Source: Chryseolinea sp.
Lineage (GTDB): Bacteria > Bacteroidota > Bacteroidia > Cytophagales > Cyclobacteriaceae
Direction: 5' to 3'
Assembly (NCBI GenBank): GCA_025923195.1
Contig: JAICGJ010000008.1
Coordinates: 1-64,000, forward strand
Length of the DNA stretch: 64,000 bases
The translations under genes were made by a program, and so were the position numbers. Below, piece after piece: positions 1 through 8,264 of this stretch (positions are counted from its first letter, which is position 1; each line of letters starts with the position of its first letter). The notes beneath the pieces were generated by a model. It ran no database searches and was not told the origin of the DNA. It worked only from the letters and a program-made list of their open reading frames with translations.

Positions 1-274
1 GAAAGCCTCTGGTATTCCTCTGGGCATTCTTCCTCCTGTCTTTCCTCCGCAATTAAACAGTGGATAACCGAAGAGCTACTCTAAAGGCGCTATCTTACGG
101 ACAGCTTGCAGGTGTGCCACGCTCCGTTTTAGCGCAGAGAAAGGGGAGAAAGTCCCGCAGAGAAAGGGGAGGTCTTGTGGTCATTTGGATACTTCTGCAA
201 GAATATTTCAGAACGCCTCTGGTATTCCTCTGGGCATTCTTCCTCCTGTCTTTCCTCCGCAATTATACAGTGGA
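1..274. repeat. Duplicated noncoding block (64-bp direct repeats)
   Basis: Bases 1-64 recur at 211-274 with only two mismatches by eye (positions 4 and 55 of the unit). Between them a 16-bp motif, CGCAGAGAAAGGGGAG, occurs twice (133-148 and 156-171). The stretch 1-440 has no convincing gene: the one open frame across it is built from the repeat itself. The purine-rich motif resembles dispersed intergenic repeats of other genomes, but the origin is not identifiable here. The first copy may extend beyond the left edge. Confidence 0.8.
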
Positions 275-440
275 CTTTATACAAGGAGCTTTTTACAAAG
301 GTTGTTATTGTACGACCATAAGGTCCTTATTTAGACGTGGGGTAAATAAATTCTGGAGATCAGTAGACCGTGATTGAGGGTAAGCTTTGTTACGGAGCGC
401 TCCATTTTATTATTTTATCAAATCTTTGCAAACGGGGGGT

Positions 441-1646
441 CTAATATCCTAGCTTCCTGATCGCTATGTAAGCCATAAGGCCGCTGCTAACCGCTAATGC
501 GTCCTCATCTATATCAAATGTAGGCGTATGAAGGGAAGACGATATTCCCTTGTCCGGGTTACCCACGCCACATAGATAGAAACAAGAATCGGCTGCTTGT
601 GAGTAGTAAGCGAAGTCCTCCGCCGCCATCCAGATTTCTTCTTCCAGTACATTTTCTTCTCCCAGGTATTCAATTGCGTATTGTCTGACTTGCTCGGTAA
701 GTTTTTTCTCATTGATGAGGAATGGATATCCGCGAACAACCTTTAGCTCACACGTTGCACCCATACTTTGGGCAATTCCTTCTGCCATTTCTTTCATTCG
801 CTTATGGGCTTCATATCTCCATACTTCATTCATCGCTCGGAAGGTTCCCTCCATATAGACTTCATCGGGTATTACATTGACCGCCCCGTTGGCAGACACT
901 TTTCCAAACGACAACACGGTTGGATCTCCCGGATGGGCTATACGGCTAACAATTTGCTGCAACGCAATAATTATATGAGCAGCAATAACGACAGGATCTA
1001 CATTTTGGTGTGGCTCTGCACCGTGTCCACCTTTGCCAATGACTCTCACTGTAATAGCGTCCATCGAGGCCATATGCTTGCCGCTTCGAATGCCGATCTT
1101 ACCCACTGTAATTCTAGGCATGGCATGCTGTCCTATAATTGCTTCAGGCTTAGGCTTGTCCAATACGCCTTCTTTGATCATGATGCTGGCGCCACCCGGC
1201 AGAACCTCCTCACCGGGCTGAAAGATCAGTTTGATTTTTCCTCCAAAGGTATCACTCATGCCCTGTAAGATCTTGGCGGTGCCCAACAGGGAGGAGGTGT
1301 GAAAGTCGTGTCCGCAGGCGTGCATGACACCCGGATGTTGTGATGTATAACTGACGTTATTCTTTTCCTGAACAGGAAGCGCATCGATGTCCGCGCGCAA
1401 AGCGATCACACGTTCTGATGCGAGTTTCCCTCCCACCATGCCGACTACGCCTGTTCCTGCTACGGAAGTCCACGGGATACCCATGGCAGTAAGCTCACCT
1501 TTAATAAAAGCTGACGTCTTTTGTTCCTGAAATGAAAGTTCGGGATATGCATGCAGGTGACGACGCATTTTGACGATATCGGGATGGATATCTTGTGATA
1601 ACCTCTTAACTTTTTCTCGAAGGATCTTATCGGTAGTCTGCGACAT
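441..1646 (-). CDS. M20 family metallo-amidohydrolase / aminoacylase
   Basis: Predicted cytoplasmic zinc hydrolase of the M20D family, which removes acyl groups from N-acyl amino acids or similar amides. Metal-site residues are visible: the HACGHD motif near residues 109-114, GEE near 145-147, GQH near 172 and a C-terminal HTPTFD histidine near 373. The length of 401 aa is normal. It is the last gene of a minus-strand operon and overlaps the preceding aldolase-like gene by 20 bases, so the two are probably translationally coupled. The substrate is unknown; the neighbours suggest catabolism of an acylated amino or sugar-acid compound (inference). Confidence 0.9.
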   Translation of the reverse strand: MSQTTDKILREKVKRLSQDIHPDIVKMRRHLHAYPELSFQEQKTSAFIKGELTAMGIPWTSVAGTGVVGMVGGKLASERVIALRADIDALPVQEKNNVSYTSQHPGVMHACGHDFHTSSLLGTAKILQGMSDTFGGKIKLIFQPGEEVLPGGASIMIKEGVLDKPKPEAIIGQHAMPRITVGKIGIRSGKHMASMDAITVRVIGKGGHGAEPHQNVDPVVIAAHIIIALQQIVSRIAHPGDPTVLSFGKVSANGAVNVIPDEVYMEGTFRAMNEVWRYEAHKRMKEMAEGIAQSMGATCELKVVRGYPFLINEKKLTEQVRQYAIEYLGEENVLEEEIWMAAEDFAYYSQAADSCFYLCGVGNPDKGISSSLHTPTFDIDEDALAVSSGLMAYIAIRKLGY

Positions 1647-2739
1647 TTACTTTTTCCAGGAAACGTTTTACAAATTCGTCATCCGTATACTCCGGATATG
1701 ATGCAATGACACGATCAATTTCGTCGTTTTGTCCAGGGGAGAGCTGTTCGTCTGGGTTGAGGCACCATAAACCCTCCAGTAATCCCTGTCTTCTTAGAAT
1801 TTCGTGAATCCCGGGAATGCACCCATGGAATCCATTGGCGGCATCAAATACCGCCGCGTTCATATCGGTTATCTTAATCCCTTCTGCCAGCACCCTTTCT
1901 ATCCCGCGTTCATCCCGGCTCGCCTTTATTCTTGCCAGAAGATTCACTGCAGCATTTGTCCAGACGGCCCAATGACCTAGCAACCCTCCTACAAATCTCT
2001 TCTCAACCAATTTGCCTCTTATTGTGAACCGATAGGGGGTCAGAAGGTCTGCCACAATATTATCATCATTGCCTGTGTATAAGGCAACGCGAGATGATGC
2101 ATCCGATTCGCAGACGGCGCGCACTACATCCAGTGTTTGATAGCGATTAAAAGCAGCCACTTTTATCGCGTAGACATTGGGTATGTCCACAAACCGGCGC
2201 CAGAATTTATAGCTTAGAAGGCGTCCACCTACGGCGGGCTGAAGGTAAAATCCAAATACCGGAATGATCGATGCAACGGTACGCGTATGCTCAATAAGCT
2301 CGTCTTCCGTAGACGTCGTTAACCCACCCATGCTCACCAGACCAAGGTGATATCCGTATCGTGCCGCCAGTTCAGCTTCCCGGGTCGCCTGTTTGGTAGG
2401 ACCTACAATTCCGGCAACCTTAATGAATGGGCGAGATGAATCCCGTTGTTCAATTTCGTCAGCTGCAATTCTTAACACTTTCTCAAGCAGGTCGATACCG
2501 GGTTTACGTATTTCAAATTGGGTTGTATGAACACCCAGCGCCAGGCCACCCACACCGCACTCCAAATAGTATCGCGTTAATAACCGCTGTCGCTTTTCAT
2601 CAAATTTACGGCTAGCATCCAGGGCAAGTGGGTGAGCTGGAATTACGGTCCCAGCTTGTAATATGCTATTGACAGCTGCATCAATTTCCGGGTACTTTAT
2701 ATTCATGTCTTTTTGATCGATGTTAAAATTTGCCTTCAC
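1627..2739 (-). CDS. Dihydrodipicolinate synthase/N-acetylneuraminate lyase-like family protein
   Basis: A TIM-barrel class I aldolase-like protein. The N-terminal GTVIPAHPLALD segment and a candidate Schiff-base lysine in YAIKV (about residue 194) fit the DHDPS/NAL superfamily. At 370 aa it is longer than classical DHDPS (about 290-300 aa), with extra C-terminal sequence, so it is unlikely to be the lysine-biosynthesis enzyme. An alternative start is the internal Met at 2706. It overlaps the upstream epimerase-like gene by 17 bases and the downstream amidohydrolase by 20, indicating one coupled operon. The substrate, probably a 2-keto acid, is not determined. Confidence 0.8.
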   Translation of the reverse strand: MKANFNIDQKDMNIKYPEIDAAVNSILQAGTVIPAHPLALDASRKFDEKRQRLLTRYYLECGVGGLALGVHTTQFEIRKPGIDLLEKVLRIAADEIEQRDSSRPFIKVAGIVGPTKQATREAELAARYGYHLGLVSMGGLTTSTEDELIEHTRTVASIIPVFGFYLQPAVGGRLLSYKFWRRFVDIPNVYAIKVAAFNRYQTLDVVRAVCESDASSRVALYTGNDDNIVADLLTPYRFTIRGKLVEKRFVGGLLGHWAVWTNAAVNLLARIKASRDERGIERVLAEGIKITDMNAAVFDAANGFHGCIPGIHEILRRQGLLEGLWCLNPDEQLSPGQNDEIDRVIASYPEYTDDEFVKRFLEKVNVADYR

Positions 2740-3736
2740 GCTCCTGAAAGTGCGTCGGTTTGTTTAACGTTTTGCCCCCGGCACCAACCCATCCGGCGAT
2801 CACTTCAATCATTTCCTTCAGGGTCACCAGTTGAGGGCCAAAGAGTCGATAACACTCAGCCGCGTTACTCAGCAAAGCAGTGGGCTCTTCTTCGTTTGTA
2901 AAAATGGGATCGATGTTGAATATTTTTCCAAACTCTATCGCTATACGCCTGACCGAGGAGGTCTCGGGCCCCGTAATATTCAGAATCGCTGAGGGCGATG
3001 AGCAGTGCGCCAGGCACCGAAGTGCCAATTCATTCGCTTCACCCTGCCATATAACATTTACAAAGCCCATGCGAAGGTCGACGGGCCTCTGTTCTTTCAC
3101 GGCCTTTGCAATATCCACTAGCACGCCATAGCTTACATCGTTGGCGTAATTGAGCCGGTAAATCAAGGTCGGAGTGTTATTTCGGGAAGAGAAATATTGA
3201 AATACACGTTCTCTGCCAAGGCACGACTGCGCATATTCGCCGATGGGTTGTGGCACTTCATTTTCAGTGGCACCCCCCGACTGAGTGGGTAGTAGTGGGT
3301 ATACGTTTCCAGTAGAAAAAACGACGATGCGAGAATGCTTATATTTTTCTGCGACGCGGCCGGGAAGATAGCTGTTCATTGCCCACGTAAGCGACTCTTT
3401 CCCGGTGGTTCCAAATTTCGTTCCCGCCAGATAAAGTACATTGGCAGCTTGTGGCAATTGCTGAAGTTGATTGTCATCGAGCAGATCCGCCGAAAATGTT
3501 TTGATTCCTTGCGACTTGAGATCATGCTCCAGCCCGGGTACCGAGAATCTGGCGACACCGACCACGTCGGCCTTGGTTCCGGCGGCATCAACCGCTTGCT
3601 TAGCAAGTCGCGCCAGCGATGGTCCCATTTTACCGCCTACCCCGAGGATCAGGATATCGCCGTCAAGTTCCGCGATGTCTGAAAGAAGTCTGTCCGACGG
3701 TTTCAGCAGGCCTTGGTACAAAGCATTTATATCCAT
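2723..3736 (-). CDS. NAD(P)-dependent epimerase/dehydratase-like protein (extended SDR)
   Basis: First gene of the three-gene minus-strand operon. A Rossmann nucleotide-binding motif, LGVGGKMG, lies near residues 31-38, followed by an STGNVY strand and a GEYAQSC segment at the position of the SDR active site. The usual YxxxK motif reads YAQSC, so the catalytic lysine is replaced by cysteine. The fold and cofactor binding are well supported but the chemistry may differ from standard epimerases. The length of 337 aa is normal for extended SDRs. It is divergent from the MFS transporter, with a 223-bp gap that should hold both promoters. Confidence 0.8.
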   Translation of the reverse strand: MDINALYQGLLKPSDRLLSDIAELDGDILILGVGGKMGPSLARLAKQAVDAAGTKADVVGVARFSVPGLEHDLKSQGIKTFSADLLDDNQLQQLPQAANVLYLAGTKFGTTGKESLTWAMNSYLPGRVAEKYKHSRIVVFSTGNVYPLLPTQSGGATENEVPQPIGEYAQSCLGRERVFQYFSSRNNTPTLIYRLNYANDVSYGVLVDIAKAVKEQRPVDLRMGFVNVIWQGEANELALRCLAHCSSPSAILNITGPETSSVRRIAIEFGKIFNIDPIFTNEEEPTALLSNAAECYRLFGPQLVTLKEMIEVIAGWVGAGGKTLNKPTHFQEREGKF

Positions 3737-3959
3737 CTTTATAAGAAAATTTCAATTTGATCCAACAAAAGTTTCCGGCCGCGATGCTCAATCAACCAGC
3801 GTGAAAAATACCGATACTTACAGTAGCAATCTATTTTTAGAAACATTTTTTATATCTTAAAATGTTTAAGTGCCCTATGCCTGACATTAACATCGAGATT
3901 TGGTTGTGTGTGATCAAGGTAACTATAAGGCTAAAAATATTTTACTGTTAATAAACTCA

Positions 3960-5153
3960 ATGGAAGAAAAGCTAACTAAGAACCAGTTCCAGGTCGCGGC
4001 AACGGGATTTCTCAGCCTGTTCTCGCTCGTGGGTATTATGTTCTACGGACTTCCATTCTTCTATGATTTTTGGTTAACGGATTTCGGCTGGACGAGGGCG
4101 CAGGTTACATCAGGAAATGCTCTTGCCAAATTGATCATCGGACCACTGTTCGGTTTTCTTGCCGGTTGGGTCATTGACCGGTTTGGTCCGAGGCGTCTCA
4201 TGCTCGCAGGCATCGTGATGGGAGGTATCGCGCTGATTGGATTGAGCAGAATGACATCGCTATGGCAATTCTATTTATTTTACTTGTTCAATGCGTTGGG
4301 TTACATGTGTGGTGGTCCATTACCTAATCAGGTCCTGGTGTCGAGGTGGTTTAACAAATCAAGAGGCAAGGCCATGGGTATAATTTATCTGGGTATCGGT
4401 ATTGGTGGAATGTTAGTACCACAAATTGCGCGTGGGCTTACGTCAAGTTTTGGGTGGCGTGATGCGCTTATGATCCTGGGCATACTGATGATTGCTGTGG
4501 CCTTTCCCATGGCTTGGTTCGTTAAGGAGAATCCAGAGCATCAAATCCAGAAAGCAAGCCAACCTGAACCTACACCAGAGTTCGCTCATATTTTAAAAAG
4601 CTGGCCTTTTTATCTACTTGTCGTCGGCAGCATGTGCTCAATTGGAGCAGTTGCCGGTACATCCCAAAACATAAAACTATTTTTGAGCATCGACCTGCAA
4701 TACTCTCAGCAACAAGCTGCGAATGTCCTTTCAATAGTTTTGGCATCAAGTATTGTCGGGCGATTGCTTATGGGCTGGCTTGCCGATCGGATACAAAAGA
4801 AGTATGTGATGATCCTGATCTATTCGCTCGTTGCGTTATCCATACCCTTGCTATACTTCGCTACAACACCAGGTATCATTTACCTCTTCGCTTTTATTTT
4901 TGGAATTGCCCTGGGAGGCGACTACATGATTATCCCCCTGATGGCAGCGGAATTATTTGGTGTGAAGGTGCTTGGTCGGGTGATGGGTCTTGTTATAACC
5001 GTCGATGGCGTGGCCGAGGCGCTTGCGCCCATGCTTGCCGCCAAGCTTCGTGACAGCACAGGAAGTTACGCGAACGGTTTTGCTGCATTGATCATATTGG
5101 CACTTATAGGCACCGTTGCAGTGACATTGCTTCCGCGGAAAAAAGCAACATGA
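3960..5153 (+). CDS. MFS transporter
   Basis: Major facilitator superfamily permease with about 12 hydrophobic segments. The WVIDRFGPRR loop after helix 2 and WLADRIQKK after helix 8 are the typical MFS cytoplasmic motifs. It resembles monocarboxylate/oxalate-type MFS carriers. I chose the ATG at 3960 (MEEKLTKNQ) over an upstream TTG at 3900, because the extension is not hydrophobic and is atypical. It overlaps the next gene by four bases (ATGA). Opposite the epimerase/aldolase/amidohydrolase operon, it is a good candidate for importing that pathway's substrate (inference). Confidence 0.88.
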   Translation: MEEKLTKNQFQVAATGFLSLFSLVGIMFYGLPFFYDFWLTDFGWTRAQVTSGNALAKLIIGPLFGFLAGWVIDRFGPRRLMLAGIVMGGIALIGLSRMTSLWQFYLFYLFNALGYMCGGPLPNQVLVSRWFNKSRGKAMGIIYLGIGIGGMLVPQIARGLTSSFGWRDALMILGILMIAVAFPMAWFVKENPEHQIQKASQPEPTPEFAHILKSWPFYLLVVGSMCSIGAVAGTSQNIKLFLSIDLQYSQQQAANVLSIVLASSIVGRLLMGWLADRIQKKYVMILIYSLVALSIPLLYFATTPGIIYLFAFIFGIALGGDYMIIPLMAAELFGVKVLGRVMGLVITVDGVAEALAPMLAAKLRDSTGSYANGFAALIILALIGTVAVTLLPRKKAT

Positions 5154-5998
5154 CGGTTTTCCGAAACATGACGCATGAGGACATTGCCTCTGGGCTAATG
5201 CTCTGCAGATATGCAGGGTGGAATCAGGTATCCGATGATTGGCAGATTTTCTTAGACTTGAATCCGACCGGTTGTCGTGTTGCCATTGACGAGGCTGGAA
5301 ATGTTGTTGGAACAGTAACCACAATTTCTTATGAAGACCATTTCTCATGGATCGGAATGGTGCTGGTCCATCCGGAAAAACAACGGCAAGGGATAGGCAC
5401 ACAGTTGTTGATGGAAGCTCTTCAATCGCTCAGCAATCAGAATACTGTTAAACTTGACGCAACACCGGCCGGGAGAAACGTCTATCTTAAGTTGGATTTC
5501 GTTGACGAATATGGGATTAACCGTATGCGTCTTGTTGGCAACTCCTTTCAGGCTTTTCCCTCTTCTTCGGTGCGCGTAATATTGGATACAGACTTTCCTG
5601 ATCTACTTAAACTTGACTGCGAAGTTTTTGGTGCCGATCGCCGCGCGGTGCTTGAACGGAACTATAGCAGGGCTCCTCAATACGCGTTGGTAGCTGAAAC
5701 CAAGGGGCAGATCCGTGGATTTTGCTTCGGGCGACCAGGTTATAATTTTGATCACATCGGTCCCGTAATAGCACAGCGATTCGAAGAGGCGCGTGACCTG
5801 CTGTTGGGCGCATTAAGTCAGGCGCAGGGCAAACCTATAATTGTGGATGCGCCGGATCAGTCGCGCGTCTGGACTGAGTTTCTTTCTTCATTGGGATTTG
5901 TGGTGCTGCGGCCATTGATCCGCATGTATCGGGGATCGAACGCGCACCCTGGTTTCCCAGAACACCAGTTTGCTATTACCGGGCCCGAGTTTGGGTGA
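5150..5998 (+). CDS. GNAT acetyltransferase, YitH-like two-domain
   Basis: N-terminal GNAT domain (about residues 1-130) with an acetyl-CoA-binding RQGIG motif preceded by the VLVHP strand. The C-terminal half resembles the second GNAT-like domain of YitH-type proteins. The total of 282 aa fits that two-domain form. It starts inside the end of the MFS gene (ATGA overlap), so the two are co-translated. The substrate is unknown. Its linkage to a transporter and a deacylase-bearing operon suggests acetylation of a small amine or amino acid handled by that locus (inference). Confidence 0.85.
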   Translation: MTVFRNMTHEDIASGLMLCRYAGWNQVSDDWQIFLDLNPTGCRVAIDEAGNVVGTVTTISYEDHFSWIGMVLVHPEKQRQGIGTQLLMEALQSLSNQNTVKLDATPAGRNVYLKLDFVDEYGINRMRLVGNSFQAFPSSSVRVILDTDFPDLLKLDCEVFGADRRAVLERNYSRAPQYALVAETKGQIRGFCFGRPGYNFDHIGPVIAQRFEEARDLLLGALSQAQGKPIIVDAPDQSRVWTEFLSSLGFVVLRPLIRMYRGSNAHPGFPEHQFAITGPEFG

Positions 5999-6006
5999 AT
6001 TTCATG

Positions 6007-8115
6007 TTACTCTTTTAGCGCAAAAGCAACATACTTGTCGCCTGACGTACTTCGAAGTTTGCCACCGCCGCAGGCGATAACAATGTATTGCTTGCTTCCA
6101 ACAGCATAAGTTGACGGAGACGCGTATCCCGCTGCAGGCAGACTTGTCTCCCACAACAAGACGCCTGTACGCTTGTCAAAAGCTCGGAATTTTTTATCAG
6201 GCGTACCGGCTATGAAAAGCAGTCCGCTTTCAGTTACTAACGGCCCACCATAATTGTCCGTACCGGTAGGTGGAATTCCTCTTTCGATCAACTGTGGATA
6301 TTCCCCTAAGGGAACCTGCCAAAGGTGTTCCCCGGTTTGAAGGTCAATAGCCGTCACAGTTCCCCAGGGTGGATTGCTGACAGGGTATCCGTTGCGATCA
6401 TACCAGCGGTTGTATCCGGTATGGACATATGGAACTTTAGATTCGACACCCGTCTGGTTATTTATTAACAATGTGTCTTTTGTCCCCATTATAAATGAAA
6501 CAATTACATTTCTTTCTTTGTCGTTTAAATGTGTAAACGGAGGCATCATGCCCCGTCCCGTCTGCAATAATTGATGCACTTGATGTGCAGTCGTGCGATT
6601 TGAAATATCCAACAGGGATGGATAGGCTCCAGTGTGGTCACCGCTGCGGTCCGCTTGATGACAGGAAGCACAGTGGAGTTGATATAATTTTCTTGAAGAT
6701 GTCGTTAGTTCAGGTTGCGGCGCGTCAGTCAGTGATGTATACACTGGAATTTCCTTTGCAGGAACGAACATTACTCCATTGGGATCCATCGCCGCTCCGC
6801 CCCATTGTGCGCCTCCGTCTGTTCCTGGAAATATAATGGTGCGCTGTCGAGTAATGGGAATGTATGCACTACCAGTCCTTGATTCAGTGAGCACCTTCAG
6901 GACTTCATCGCGATCGGCAGCTTGTAAATAAACATCATCAATTGTGAACATCTGCCTTGTGAATGGTTTTGGTTTGAGCGGAATAGGCTGAGTAGGATGG
7001 GGCTGCTCTCCAGGGATATCGCTTGCTGCGACTTTCCGTTCTTCGATAGGAAACAATGGTTCGCCGGTTAGCCGGTTGAATACAAATACATGACCCTGTT
7101 TTGTAACTTGGGCGAGCGCTGGTATATCTGTATCGTCGCGTCGAAACGTAAATAAGTTAGGTGGTGCTGGTATGTCGCGGTCCCATATGTCATGATGGAC
7201 GATCTGATAGTGCCACTTACGTTGCCCAGTATTAGCGTCGAGTGCGATGATACAGTTTGCATATAAGTTGCTGCCGTGACGGTCACCTCCATAAAAATCA
7301 AATGCAGCTGAGCCAGTTGGTGCATATACGATTTCATTCTCACGGTCTATGGCCATTCCCATCCAAGAATTTGCGCCACCATTGTTGTCCCTCGCGTTTT
7401 CCGGCCATGTATCACTTCCCTCTTCGCCCTCAGCCGGAATGGTATGGAAGGTCCACACAAGTTTGCCGTTGTCCGCGTTATAAGCACGGATGTCACCCAG
7501 AAGTGCCGTCGAGCCTTCTGACACTCTCTGGCCTGTAATCAATAGGTTTTTGAAAATTACACCTGGCGTGTTATAGGTGACATAATCATCTGCGCCCGGT
7601 CTGGACAGACCAACTCTAAGGTCAATCTTTCCACCGGTTGCAAAACTTGGTATCGGCCGGCCGGTGGCTGCGTCTAAAGCATAAAGCCATTGACCATATC
7701 CAAAAAAAATGCGCTTGCTATCCCCGCTTTGATAATAAGTAACGCCCCGGCTGGTCATTGCGTAGCTGCTGGCTGTAAAAGACGTCTTCCAAATCTCCTT
7801 CCCGCTGGAGGCATCAAGCGCGAATGCTTGTGATCCAGCGGATACGCCATATAACACACCATCAATGATGATTGGATTACATTGTATCTGTGTTCGATTC
7901 TTAAGAGTATCGGCTCCACCCGAACTATATTCCCAGATTTTTTCGAGCCTGTTAACATTCCCCGGTCCTATTTCGGCCAGCGACGAATAATGGTTGCGAT
8001 CAGGTCCACCGTTGTATTCGGGCCAGTCGGGTGCCTCTTTTTTGCAAGAAGTTACCAAGAGAAAAATGAAAAGAGCACAGCTTGAACAGATAGTGCTTTG
8101 AATGAAAGTACTCAT
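6007..8115 (-). CDS. PQQ-dependent dehydrogenase lipoprotein with inserted cytochrome c domain
   Basis: A 702-aa quinoprotein. The N-terminal signal ends in a lipobox (LVTSCKK, Cys24), predicting periplasmic membrane anchoring. Repeated W-rich beta-propeller blades of the glucose/alcohol dehydrogenase type flank one heme-binding CASCH motif near residue 481, so the cytochrome domain sits within the propeller rather than at an end. Electrons would pass from PQQH2 to the heme c and on to a periplasmic acceptor. The substrate is unknown (sugar or alcohol). No PQQ-synthesis gene is visible in the window. It is convergent with the GNAT gene, only eight bases between stops. Confidence 0.88.
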   Translation of the reverse strand: MSTFIQSTICSSCALFIFLLVTSCKKEAPDWPEYNGGPDRNHYSSLAEIGPGNVNRLEKIWEYSSGGADTLKNRTQIQCNPIIIDGVLYGVSAGSQAFALDASSGKEIWKTSFTASSYAMTSRGVTYYQSGDSKRIFFGYGQWLYALDAATGRPIPSFATGGKIDLRVGLSRPGADDYVTYNTPGVIFKNLLITGQRVSEGSTALLGDIRAYNADNGKLVWTFHTIPAEGEEGSDTWPENARDNNGGANSWMGMAIDRENEIVYAPTGSAAFDFYGGDRHGSNLYANCIIALDANTGQRKWHYQIVHHDIWDRDIPAPPNLFTFRRDDTDIPALAQVTKQGHVFVFNRLTGEPLFPIEERKVAASDIPGEQPHPTQPIPLKPKPFTRQMFTIDDVYLQAADRDEVLKVLTESRTGSAYIPITRQRTIIFPGTDGGAQWGGAAMDPNGVMFVPAKEIPVYTSLTDAPQPELTTSSRKLYQLHCASCHQADRSGDHTGAYPSLLDISNRTTAHQVHQLLQTGRGMMPPFTHLNDKERNVIVSFIMGTKDTLLINNQTGVESKVPYVHTGYNRWYDRNGYPVSNPPWGTVTAIDLQTGEHLWQVPLGEYPQLIERGIPPTGTDNYGGPLVTESGLLFIAGTPDKKFRAFDKRTGVLLWETSLPAAGYASPSTYAVGSKQYIVIACGGGKLRSTSGDKYVAFALKE

Positions 8116-8264
8116 TAATATGAAAAATTTAGCTGATCAAGGTTTAGGCCGCAATGTATTGTTATCAAAATTAAGAAGGCCGGGGTGAAAATTCGAACCC
8201 TTACCAACTTCTGGAAAAAGTAAGAATTATTTACCTTCATTGCACGGTATCTTAAGAAGTTCGT

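Noticed and set aside
60..377. Open frame of 105 codons across the left repeat
   Set aside because: It is composed largely of the duplicated noncoding block, and its residues are not protein-like.
768..1268. 166-codon plus-strand frame
   Set aside because: It is antisense to the M20 amidohydrolase, whose motifs are clear.
8183..8215. tRNA-like T-arm sequence (GGTTCGAATT on the minus strand) near 8200
   Set aside because: The T-stem cannot be closed properly and no acceptor, D-arm or anticodon arm follows, so it is not a tRNA.
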